A stretch of DNA of 41,441 bases, from assembly GCA_017552325.1 (NCBI GenBank), contig JAFZQE010000020.1:1-41441 (forward strand). Reading direction: 5' to 3'. The notes beneath the pieces were generated by a model, which saw nothing but the letters and a program-made list of their open reading frames with translations, was not told the DNA's origin and ran no database searches. This stretch comes from Oscillospiraceae bacterium. Its GTDB lineage: Bacteria > Bacillota > Clostridia > Oscillospirales > Oscillospiraceae. This document shows, in pieces, positions 20,725 through 28,188 of the stretch. The translations under genes and the position numbers were made by a program. Position 1 is the first letter of the stretch. Each line of letters opens with the position of its first letter.

Positions 20725-23398
20725 CGGCTCCACCGTTCTTCCCGATGCGCTTTTTCAGGGCCCGGACGCCGATCTTCGGCACGTTTTTCGCGATGCGGCC
20801 CAGGGTATGGAAGTACTCCCGGTTGTCCGCGTCGTGGATCTTCTCCAAATGGATGGCGTCGAACTTGCACTTGGTGGTGCAGACGCCGCAGCCGACGCAC
20901 ATGAACTCGTCGACCACCGCCGTGCCGCAGCCGAGGCAGCGGGCGCACTCGGTCTTCATCTGCTCCTCGGTGAAGCCGGCGCGCAGGTCGTTGAAGCTGG
21001 TCTTCGCCGCCTCGCCGTCCACCGCGGCGGGCTTCTGGCGCGGCGCGCTGTCATAGCCCGCGGCGCTGATCCGGACCTCCGCCCTGTCGAAGGCGCGGTA
21101 GTCCCGGTGGTCACGGCCGAGCGTCAGCGTCTGCCCCTCGTGGACGAAGCGGTGGATCGACACGGCGGCCTCCTTGCCGGCCGCGATCGCGTCGATGACG
21201 AACTGCGGCCCGGTGACGGCGTCGCCGCCGGCGAACACGTCCGGCACCGCGGTCTGGCAGGTCGCGGGATCGGCCTCGACCGTGCCGTTTTTGCCTGTCG
21301 GGACGCCGATGCCGCCCAGATCGACCCGCTGGCCGGTCGCGGCCAGCACGGCCGTGACGGGGACGGTCTCGAATTCGCCCGTGCCCTTCACGCTGCGGCG
21401 GCCCTTCGCGTCCGGCTCGCCGAGCGCGGTCTTCTCCAGCCTCAGCGAGGACACGCCGCCCTCGCCCGCGAGCTCGACCGGCGCGCAGAGGAAGCGGAAC
21501 TTTACGCCCTCCTGCTTCGCCTCTTCCAGCTCGTCGCGGTCGGCGGGCATTTCCTCCTCGCTGCGGCGGTAGTACACGGTGACCTCCGCGCCGAGGCGGA
21601 CGGCTGCGCGCGCCACGTCCATCGCGACGTTGCCGCCGCCGATGACCGCGACCATGCCGCCGAGCTCCGGCCGCTCGCCCAGGTTGACCCGGCGCAGGAA
21701 ATCGACGCCGGAGCTCACGCCCGGCAGCTCCTCGCCGGGGATGCCGAGCTTCGCGCCCTTCGACGCGCCGACGGCGAGATAGAAGGCCTTGTAGCCCTCC
21801 TGCCGCAGCTCGTCCAGCGAGACATCCTTCCCGACCTCGACGCCGGTGCGGAAGCTCACGCCCAGCTCGCGAAGAACGTCGATCTCGGCGTTGATGACGC
21901 TCTTCTCCAGGCGGAAGGAGGGGATGCCCAGCGTCAGCATGCCGCCGAGCCGCTCCTCTTTTTCAAAGACGGTGACGGGGTAGCCCTTGAGCGCGAGATA
22001 GTACGCGCAGCTGAGGCCCGCGGGGCCGGCGCCGATCACGGCGATCTTCTCGGGATAGGGCCTGCCGATCTGGTTGACCATCTTCGGGATGTAGCGAGTC
22101 TCGGCCGTGAGCTCGCGCTCGGCGATGAATTTCTTGATCTCGTCGATGGCGACGGGGGCGTCCATCGCCCCGCGCGTGCAGGCCAGCTCGCACTTCTTGT
22201 TGCAGATCCTGCCGCAGACGGCCGGGAACGGGAGCTCCTTCTTGATCAGCTCCAGCGCCTCGGCGTAGCGGCCTTCGGAGGCCAGCCTGATGTAGCCCTG
22301 CACCGGGACGTGCGCCGGGCAGGCCGCCTTGCAGGGCGCGGTGCCCTCCGGCATGACGTCGGTGCGGTCGATGCGGTAGTCGGGGTCGTAGCGCTTGCCG
22401 CTCCAGAGCGTGTTGCGCGGGGTGTCGGCGGGGCGGGGCTCGGCGCTCGGGCGCTCGCAGAGCTTCATGCCGAGCCTGACGGCGTTGAGCTGGCAGTTCT
22501 CCACGCACTGGCCGCAGGCCACGCACTTGTCCTTGTCCACCCTGGCGATGTAGTTGGTGCGGATCGCATCCGGCGCTCGGAAATAGGCCGCGATGCGCAG
22601 CGCAAAGCACGAGCAGCCGCAGCAGTTGCAGATGGCCGTCGTGTCGTCGTAGCCGGGGGTGACGTTCAGCTCGTGGACAAGGCCGTTGTCCTCGGCGCGC
22701 TGCAGGATCTCATAGGCCTCCTCCTTGGAGATGAGGCGGTGGGCGCCGGTCTCGGAGTAGTTGACGGCGTTGTCGTTGAGGTACATGCACATGTCCTCTT
22801 CGAGATGGCCGCAGCCCTCGCCCATCAGACGGCGGGCACGGCGGCAGGAGCAGGGTCCCACCGAGACGGCCCAGGCCTCGTCGATAAGCCTGACGACCTC
22901 GTCGTAGCTCGCCTTGCGGGAGTTGTTCTCGATCGCGCTCTGCACGGGGATGACGCGCATCAGGTTCATGCCGACGTCCATGAAGGGCGCGAGCATGGCG
23001 ACGCGCTCGCGGGTATAGCGCTCGAAGCACTCGCCGAGCACGGGGTATCTGTCGCACTGCTCGCGGTTGGACAGCACACCCTCCATGATGCCGGGCACCC
23101 AGATCGGGTAATACCAGCAGAGCTGCCCGTCCACCTTGCGGCTGCGGACGACGCCGGCGGTCCTGAGCTTTTCCAGCTGCCTGAGCGTGAAATCCAGGTC
23201 CTTCTTCGCGCGCCGGGCGATCTCCTCCGCCGTGCGGTTGGCCTCGAGCCGCATGTGCATCATGATCTGGCACATGTCGTCGTCGACGATGGGCTCGAGG
23301 ATCATGTACTCGGGATCCTTGTAGGTAATGCCGGTGTAGGTCAGGCTTTCCAGGCTGATCTTGGTCGCCAGCTTCAGAATGTTCGGTCTGTGGGGCAT
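20717..23398 (-). CDS. Multi-FeS NADPH flavoprotein oxidoreductase (GltD-like) with N-terminal winged helix
   Basis: 893 residues. Approximate order: 1-115 winged-helix-like region; 183-264 Cys-rich domain (VGPCSCRRARRL, ICNCCGCSCFAL); 292-302 CVACGQCVENC 4Fe-4S; 355-430 Fer4_20 domain as in glutamate synthase small subunit (APCKAACPAHVPVQGYI, CGRICNKKCELAC); from 452 FAD site AVIGAGPAGLSCAYYL; NADPH site VIGGGNVAMDVARAA; FAD-contact AGGDAVTGP; and C-terminal 4Fe-4S (CARCLGCG, CVGCGVCTTKC). It should pass electrons from NADPH through FAD to FeS carriers. Closest relatives I can name are GltD/NfnB/BzdV-type proteins. ATG at 23398 follows AGAGG; a GTG two codons earlier is less likely. 60 bases after the ferredoxin reductase gene. 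Confidence 0.86.
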   Translation of the reverse strand: MPHRPNILKLATKISLESLTYTGITYKDPEYMILEPIVDDDMCQIMMHMRLEANRTAEEIARRAKKDLDFTLRQLEKLRTAGVVRSRKVDGQLCWYYPIWVPGIMEGVLSNREQCDRYPVLGECFERYTRERVAMLAPFMDVGMNLMRVIPVQSAIENNSRKASYDEVVRLIDEAWAVSVGPCSCRRARRLMGEGCGHLEEDMCMYLNDNAVNYSETGAHRLISKEEAYEILQRAEDNGLVHELNVTPGYDDTTAICNCCGCSCFALRIAAYFRAPDAIRTNYIARVDKDKCVACGQCVENCQLNAVRLGMKLCERPSAEPRPADTPRNTLWSGKRYDPDYRIDRTDVMPEGTAPCKAACPAHVPVQGYIRLASEGRYAEALELIKKELPFPAVCGRICNKKCELACTRGAMDAPVAIDEIKKFIAERELTAETRYIPKMVNQIGRPYPEKIAVIGAGPAGLSCAYYLALKGYPVTVFEKEERLGGMLTLGIPSFRLEKSVINAEIDVLRELGVSFRTGVEVGKDVSLDELRQEGYKAFYLAVGASKGAKLGIPGEELPGVSSGVDFLRRVNLGERPELGGMVAVIGGGNVAMDVARAAVRLGAEVTVYYRRSEEEMPADRDELEEAKQEGVKFRFLCAPVELAGEGGVSSLRLEKTALGEPDAKGRRSVKGTGEFETVPVTAVLAATGQRVDLGGIGVPTGKNGTVEADPATCQTAVPDVFAGGDAVTGPQFVIDAIAAGKEAAVSIHRFVHEGQTLTLGRDHRDYRAFDRAEVRISAAGYDSAPRQKPAAVDGEAAKTSFNDLRAGFTEEQMKTECARCLGCGTAVVDEFMCVGCGVCTTKCKFDAIHLEKIHDADNREYFHTLGRIAKNVPKIGVRALKKRIGKNGGADA

Positions 23399-23458
23399 AT
23401 TCACCTCTCCCTTCTTGACAGCAGCCGGGAGCGCGGGGTGCTCCCGGCCTGAGGATGC

Positions 23459-24670
23459 TCAATAAAACTCGCCCGGGATCTCCAGCACGAGATCGGAGGT
23501 CGGGAAGCTGCAGCAGGGGTGGATGTAGCCGTAGTGCACGTCGGCCCAGCGGCGCATCTCGTTCTCCGGCGGGATGAAGACCGTGCCTTCGATCAGGCGC
23601 GAGCGGCACCAGCCGCACTCGCCGGCGCGGCAGCGGGACGGGGCCTTGATCCCGGCGCGCTCCAGGGCGACCAGTACCGGCTCGTCGGCGGAGGCGGGGA
23701 TGGTCCAGGTCTGCGGGCCCTGCTTCACGGTGATCTCAAAGCTCGCGCCCTCCTCCAGGTCCTTCGGATAGCCCTCGCAGGCCCAGGGGGTCTTGGTCAC
23801 GTCGATCAGCTTGCGGCGGAACAGGCGCTCGGGCAGGCCGAGCTCGGCGATCTCGGGCTTCAGGAAGCGGTACATGGCCTCCGGCCCGCAGAGGAACACG
23901 GAATAAGCCTCTCCCTCAGGGGCGTATTTCCGGATCAGCTCCGCGGTGATGAAGCCCTGCTCAAAGCCCTCCTTCTCTTCGTCGGAAAGCACGTGGACCA
24001 CCTTGAACTTCGGGCAGACCCGGGCGATCTCGTCCAGCTCGCCGCGGAAGAGGATGTCCTCCTCGGTGCGCGAGCCGTAGAGCAGGGTCAGCGTGAAGTC
24101 CTCGATGCCGTCGCAGATCGCGCGGGCCATCGAGAGGAAGGGCGTGATGCCGGAGCCGCCGGCAAGGCCGATGACCTGCTTTGCGTCGCGCAGATCCTCA
24201 TAGTAGAAGAAGCCCTGGGGCCCGGAGGCGATGACCGTGTCGCCCTGCTTTTTCTCGCTGAGCAGCCGGTCGGCCACGAAGCCGCCGGGATTGGCGCGCA
24301 CCGTGATGGCGTAAGTCCCGCTCAGCGCCTCCTTGGGGGAGGAGCAGAGCGAATAGGAGCGGGTGACGAGGCTCCCGTCGATGGGCAGCTTCAGCGAGAT
24401 GTACTGCCCCGCGCGGAAATAGGGCAGGGGCTTGCCGTCCGCGCGCTTGAGGACAAAGGTCTTGGCGTTGTTTCTGGCGATGATGCTGTCGATCGTCAGC
24501 TCCAGGAAGTCCGGATGCAGGGCCCTGGCCTTCTCGTTGACCGGGAAGACGCCGCTGATCTCGTCGGCGGGCGCGGCCTGGATCGCCTTTTCGCGGGTCT
24601 TGGCCATGTTCTTGAATTTGAGCATGTCAAATTTGCCGATCAGGCCGACCTTTACGTTCAGTTCGGACAT
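23459..24670 (-). CDS. Ferredoxin reductase with C-terminal 2Fe-2S domain
   Basis: 403 residues. Seen: FAD-binding RSYSLCSSP and GGFVADRLL, NAD(P) site GLAGGSGITPFLSMARAICD, and terminal LCGPEAMYRFL, giving a ferredoxin-NADP reductase fold. It is followed by a plant-type 2Fe-2S domain with Cys in RCRAGECGWCRSR and HPCCSF. The first 50 residues are an extra N-terminal region. It moves electrons between NAD(P)H and its own 2Fe-2S centre, then to a partner, most simply the CrtI-like flavoprotein encoded just upstream. Start at 24670: TAATG overlap with the upstream stop and AAGGAGGG ahead. Confidence 0.92.
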   Translation of the reverse strand: MSELNVKVGLIGKFDMLKFKNMAKTREKAIQAAPADEISGVFPVNEKARALHPDFLELTIDSIIARNNAKTFVLKRADGKPLPYFRAGQYISLKLPIDGSLVTRSYSLCSSPKEALSGTYAITVRANPGGFVADRLLSEKKQGDTVIASGPQGFFYYEDLRDAKQVIGLAGGSGITPFLSMARAICDGIEDFTLTLLYGSRTEEDILFRGELDEIARVCPKFKVVHVLSDEEKEGFEQGFITAELIRKYAPEGEAYSVFLCGPEAMYRFLKPEIAELGLPERLFRRKLIDVTKTPWACEGYPKDLEEGASFEITVKQGPQTWTIPASADEPVLVALERAGIKAPSRCRAGECGWCRSRLIEGTVFIPPENEMRRWADVHYGYIHPCCSFPTSDLVLEIPGEFY

Positions 24671-26217
24671 TATGCTTTCCCTCCTTCCCACTCTTTCAGA
24701 TCCTTGAGGGCGTTGGCGGCCATCAGCTGGCCGCAGATGATCGTGGCGGAATAGCCGTCGCCGCGCGGGCCGGCCGCGCCGATCGGGCGCAGGCCTTTGA
24801 TCGGGTAGTCCGCGCCGAGCATCATCATGCGCGCCATCATGCCGTCCCAGTCGCGGGTCTCATAGCCGTAGACCGAGCCCTCGGGCACGCCGAGGAAACG
24901 GGCGAAGGTCAGCGGCGAGGCGACCTCCATCTCCTCGATGTGGCCGCTGAGGTCGATGCCGGTCTTCTCTTTGAGGATGCGCAGCATCTTCTTCGCGCCC
25001 TCGTTCTTGAACTTGAAATAGTCCTTCTGCTCGAGCGCCGCCCACTCGTCCGGCGCGCCGAAGGTCGTGAAGGAGCAGACGCAGGTCCCGGGGGCGGAGA
25101 AGCCGGGATTGGCGATGTTGTAGCACAGGAAGATCGTGTAGTCGTTGGTCTTCATGCCGCCCTGGATGTTCCGGTATTCCTCGGCGGAATCGGCCGTGCC
25201 GGACAGGAAGATGCTGTAGTCCTCGATCCCCAGCTCCTCGGGCGTGGCGTCCAGGCAGAAGTAGGCGGTGTACATGCGCCCGCCCATGATCCGGCCGCGG
25301 GCCTTGGAGAGCTTCTTCTCACGCTCGGGGATCAGCTCCTTCGGCATCATTTTGCCGTAGATGATGTCCGGGTTGATGTTCGCCAGGCAGTAGTCGCAGT
25401 CGATCACGCCCAGGTTCGTGCGCAGGCCGCAGAGCCTGTCCCCCTCGAAGAGGAACTCCTCGGCCCGGCAGTTGAACCAGATCTCGCCGCCGAGCTCCCG
25501 GAAGCGCTCCACCATCGCGGTGGACAGCTGGTGGGAGGTGTGCGCCGGGATGTAGGCGCTGCGGGAGACGTACTTGTGCACCATGGCCGCGTAGTGGATG
25601 AAAGCCAGATGCTCCATGTCCACGCCCAGATAGCTCCAGTAGGTGGACAGGATGTCCTGGCACTTCTGCGGCAGCTTCAGCGCCTTGAACACCTTCTTGG
25701 TGCTGTAGGCGCCGGTGCGCAGCATATTCGGGTACTTCGCCTGCAGCACCTTGGAGTCCGCGTGGCCCTTCGAGGCCGTGATGTAGGCGATGCCGTCCAG
25801 CACCTCCTGGAAGAGGTCGAAGAGCTGCTGCGTCTTCTCGCGCGAGCCGGGGACGTACTCCTCCATCTTGTCGATGAAGGCCTCGATGCCCGAGGGCATG
25901 GTCACGTCCATCGGCGAGCCGTCCGAGTATTTCGAGACGATGCGGAAGCAGTCCTTGCACTCGTACCAGTCCAGCTTCACGCCGTAGGCGTCCAGGATGT
26001 TGCGGACGTCGCCGGGGTTGTCCGCCGGGCCGAAGTCGCACAGCTCGTGCAGCGAGGGCTCGATCTCAAAGCGGCCGCGCACAAAGCTGGTCGCCGCGCC
26101 GCCCGGGACGTTGTGCTGCTCGATCAGCAGCGTCTTCTTCCCGGCCAGCCGGCACTGCAGGGCCGCGGACAGTCCGGCGTTGCCGGCGCCCACGACCACA
26201 ATGTCATATTTGGGCAT
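24670..26217 (-). CDS. CrtI/CRTISO-like FAD-dependent oxidoreductase
   Basis: 515 residues. Seen: the N-terminal dinucleotide-binding stretch VVVGAGNAGLSAALQC followed by PGGAATSF, which is the phytoene desaturase / carotenoid isomerase / retinol saturase signature, and a C-terminal FAD contact GLRPIGAAGPRGDGYSA. Family members reduce, desaturate or isomerise C=C bonds of lipophilic substrates; the substrate here is unknown, and no carotenoid genes are near. AAAGGAGG precedes the ATG. First gene of a - strand operon with a clear promoter, coupled by TAATG to the ferredoxin reductase. Confidence 0.88.
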   Translation of the reverse strand: MPKYDIVVVGAGNAGLSAALQCRLAGKKTLLIEQHNVPGGAATSFVRGRFEIEPSLHELCDFGPADNPGDVRNILDAYGVKLDWYECKDCFRIVSKYSDGSPMDVTMPSGIEAFIDKMEEYVPGSREKTQQLFDLFQEVLDGIAYITASKGHADSKVLQAKYPNMLRTGAYSTKKVFKALKLPQKCQDILSTYWSYLGVDMEHLAFIHYAAMVHKYVSRSAYIPAHTSHQLSTAMVERFRELGGEIWFNCRAEEFLFEGDRLCGLRTNLGVIDCDYCLANINPDIIYGKMMPKELIPEREKKLSKARGRIMGGRMYTAYFCLDATPEELGIEDYSIFLSGTADSAEEYRNIQGGMKTNDYTIFLCYNIANPGFSAPGTCVCSFTTFGAPDEWAALEQKDYFKFKNEGAKKMLRILKEKTGIDLSGHIEEMEVASPLTFARFLGVPEGSVYGYETRDWDGMMARMMMLGADYPIKGLRPIGAAGPRGDGYSATIICGQLMAANALKDLKEWEGGKA

Positions 26218-26278
26218 TTGTCATTCCTCCTTTTGTTTGATCCGTTCCGTTGGCTGCCTGTTCTGTCAGAATAATAAT

Positions 26279-26307
26279 ATTTTAACATACTTCCCGGAGC
26301 GCTTCAA
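26279..26307 (-). promoter_or_regulatory. Promoter of the redox operon
   Basis: On the - strand, TTGAAG (26302-26307), 17-base spacer, TAAAAT (26279-26284), 61 bases before the ATG. The rest of 26218-26530 holds this promoter and a hairpin; I see no gene in it. Confidence 0.65.
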
Positions 26308-26459
26308 TCGCTCCGTAAAAGGCAGGATGACGAAATTCGGGCCGGTCTCTTGGACAGAATCACGAAGCCGCCCCCGCCGGGCCGGGAGAATTGCCAGCAT
26401 CTGGTTTTCCCGCTCATGCCGCCCCGGCCGCCCACGGGAGCGGGTCTCTCCCTGAATGG

Positions 26460-26490
26460 CAGAACAGGGACTCGTCGAGTCCCTGTTCTG
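26460..26490 (-). terminator. Hairpin after the SLOG-membrane effector gene
   Basis: Perfect 14-bp stem (26460-26473 with 26477-26490), 3-base loop, 41 bases beyond the stop codon. It lacks a T-run on the - strand, so it may be a weak terminator or an mRNA-end stabiliser. Confidence 0.6.
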
Positions 26491-26530
26491 TGAGTCGTAT
26501 GTTTGTGCTTTGCCGGAGCGGCCCTTCGCC

Positions 26531-28135
26531 TCAGATGCTGACGTCCGGCGTGTTGTCCCGCTGATAGGAGCACCAGTTGCCGTTCTCGATCAGCTCCTCC
26601 CGGGCCAGCATGGCCAGCAGCTTTTCCGTCTGTCCGCGTTTTTCGAGCTCCGCGGACATTTTGGCGTAAAACCGCTCCATCTTCCGATGGTCGGAGAGCG
26701 TCCGGGGCAGCGAAAGGCGGCCGTAATAATTCGCGACAAACAGCGTCACGGCGGAGATCGTCCCCAGCAGGATCTTCAGCACCGTGCGCCAGAGCTCCAC
26801 GTCCGCGACCGCCACGAAGGGGCGGAAGATAAGGCCGCCGCAGATCAGCTCGTATCCCACGCCAAGCAGATAGAGCCCGACGCACAGGACCAGCGCAAAG
26901 CCAACGGTTCGATCGCTCGCGGCGAGCTTCTGCCCGGCCCCTTTGGAGGCCTTTCGATGATACTCCCTCTGCTCTTCCACCCAGCAGGCGCGGATGTCGT
27001 GCGCCTCCGCCGGCGGCTCCCCGACCGTCAGCGCGCTGAGGGCGTCCATCACCCAGGCGGTCTCCTCCTGCTGGGTCCAGGAGAGCAGGTCGGTCGCCTG
27101 GATGCGGCTGCCCGCATAGCGCAGATAGGTCTGCACCCGCAGGCATTCCGCAAGCACGCGGTATTCGATGTAGCGGCGGTGGCAGTCGGAGTGCACGGCA
27201 TAACGCCGGCAGCCCCAGGCGGCGATCAGCATCACGCCGCAGACGAGGATCATCCAGATCGCCTGCGCCTCGTCATACATCAGAAACGCAAAGGTCAGCA
27301 GGGCGCCGGCCGCGGCGAGCAGAGCCAGCACGCGCCGGTATCGCCGGGCGAACTGCCGGCTCAGCTTGCCCGCCGCGCGGCTGACCGTTTCCATTTTCTC
27401 CAGCGCGGGCTCTGTTTCGCAGCCGAAGGGCAGTCTGGAGCCCGCGTCCGTGGATATGTCTGCCGCGTTCCGGTTGAAGTCGTCCGTCTTGCGAAGGATG
27501 TCGAGGACCGCCTGCCAATTTCCCAGAATGTGAACCGTGCCGGCCGCTTCTTCCGCGCATTCCCCGCGCGGCGTGAAAACGTGGATCACGGCTTCGTTGC
27601 TGTCGGAGCGCGGGGCAAGGCCCGCGGCGGAATCATAATTGCCGCCGAGAGCAAACTCCACAGCCTCCGCAGTCCCGCAGGCCGTCTCCGTGCCCGGGCC
27701 GCCGTCCCAGAGGGCCAGCAGCACGTGGCTGTGGGCAGCCACATAGATGGCAGCCTGCCGGAACTGATAGGCTCTCGTCTGCCCGTCCTCGGGTAGCGGC
27801 TCCGTGGAGGGCGCGGCAAATACCTGTCCGGCGCGAGCGCAGTGGTGCCGGAAACGCTGTATCGTTTCCTCGCCGAAATCCTGCTCATAGTCGTCCCGCT
27901 CTCTCGGGAGCGCCGCGATCAGCGGGATGCCAAGCTCCTCCGCCGCGTCGGCGCAGAGCAGGTCTCCGCCCTCGGCCAGAGAGCTGAGCATGACGAGAGG
28001 CGTGAAGGGACAGAGCTCGCGCAGTTTCTTCAGTTCATTTTTTACCGCAGTCCGGAGCGCGGCCTCATCCTCTGCGCGTATCGCGCGATGCCCCGCCACT
28101 CCTATCATCAGGGGGATCGTCCGGTTCTTTGTCAT
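26531..28135 (-). CDS. SLOG-domain protein with four membrane helices (SLATT-like effector)
   Basis: 534 residues. The N-terminal ~165 residues form a Rossmann-like SLOG domain: IPLMIGVAGHRAI, then LSSLAEGGDLLCADAAEELG, DDYEQDFGEE and LLALWDGGPGTETACGTAEA. SLOG domains bind nucleotide-type second messengers. Then come membrane segments at about 268-286, 293-308, 411-432 and 452-469; the helix after the first pair reads RRYIEYRVLAECLRVQTYL, the mark of SLATT membrane effectors. Prediction: the ligand binds SLOG and the membrane part opens or disrupts the membrane. ATG at 28135 follows GGAGAG at 7 bases. A GTG at 28192 overlapping the upstream stop (GTGA) is an alternative. Second gene behind HD-RyR. 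Confidence 0.78.
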   Translation of the reverse strand: MTKNRTIPLMIGVAGHRAIRAEDEAALRTAVKNELKKLRELCPFTPLVMLSSLAEGGDLLCADAAEELGIPLIAALPRERDDYEQDFGEETIQRFRHHCARAGQVFAAPSTEPLPEDGQTRAYQFRQAAIYVAAHSHVLLALWDGGPGTETACGTAEAVEFALGGNYDSAAGLAPRSDSNEAVIHVFTPRGECAEEAAGTVHILGNWQAVLDILRKTDDFNRNAADISTDAGSRLPFGCETEPALEKMETVSRAAGKLSRQFARRYRRVLALLAAAGALLTFAFLMYDEAQAIWMILVCGVMLIAAWGCRRYAVHSDCHRRYIEYRVLAECLRVQTYLRYAGSRIQATDLLSWTQQEETAWVMDALSALTVGEPPAEAHDIRACWVEEQREYHRKASKGAGQKLAASDRTVGFALVLCVGLYLLGVGYELICGGLIFRPFVAVADVELWRTVLKILLGTISAVTLFVANYYGRLSLPRTLSDHRKMERFYAKMSAELEKRGQTEKLLAMLAREELIENGNWCSYQRDNTPDVSI

Positions 28136-28188
28136 CGTAGCTCTCCATCGTCCGCAGGCATTTTCCCGCGTTTCTGTGCCGTGCCGCT

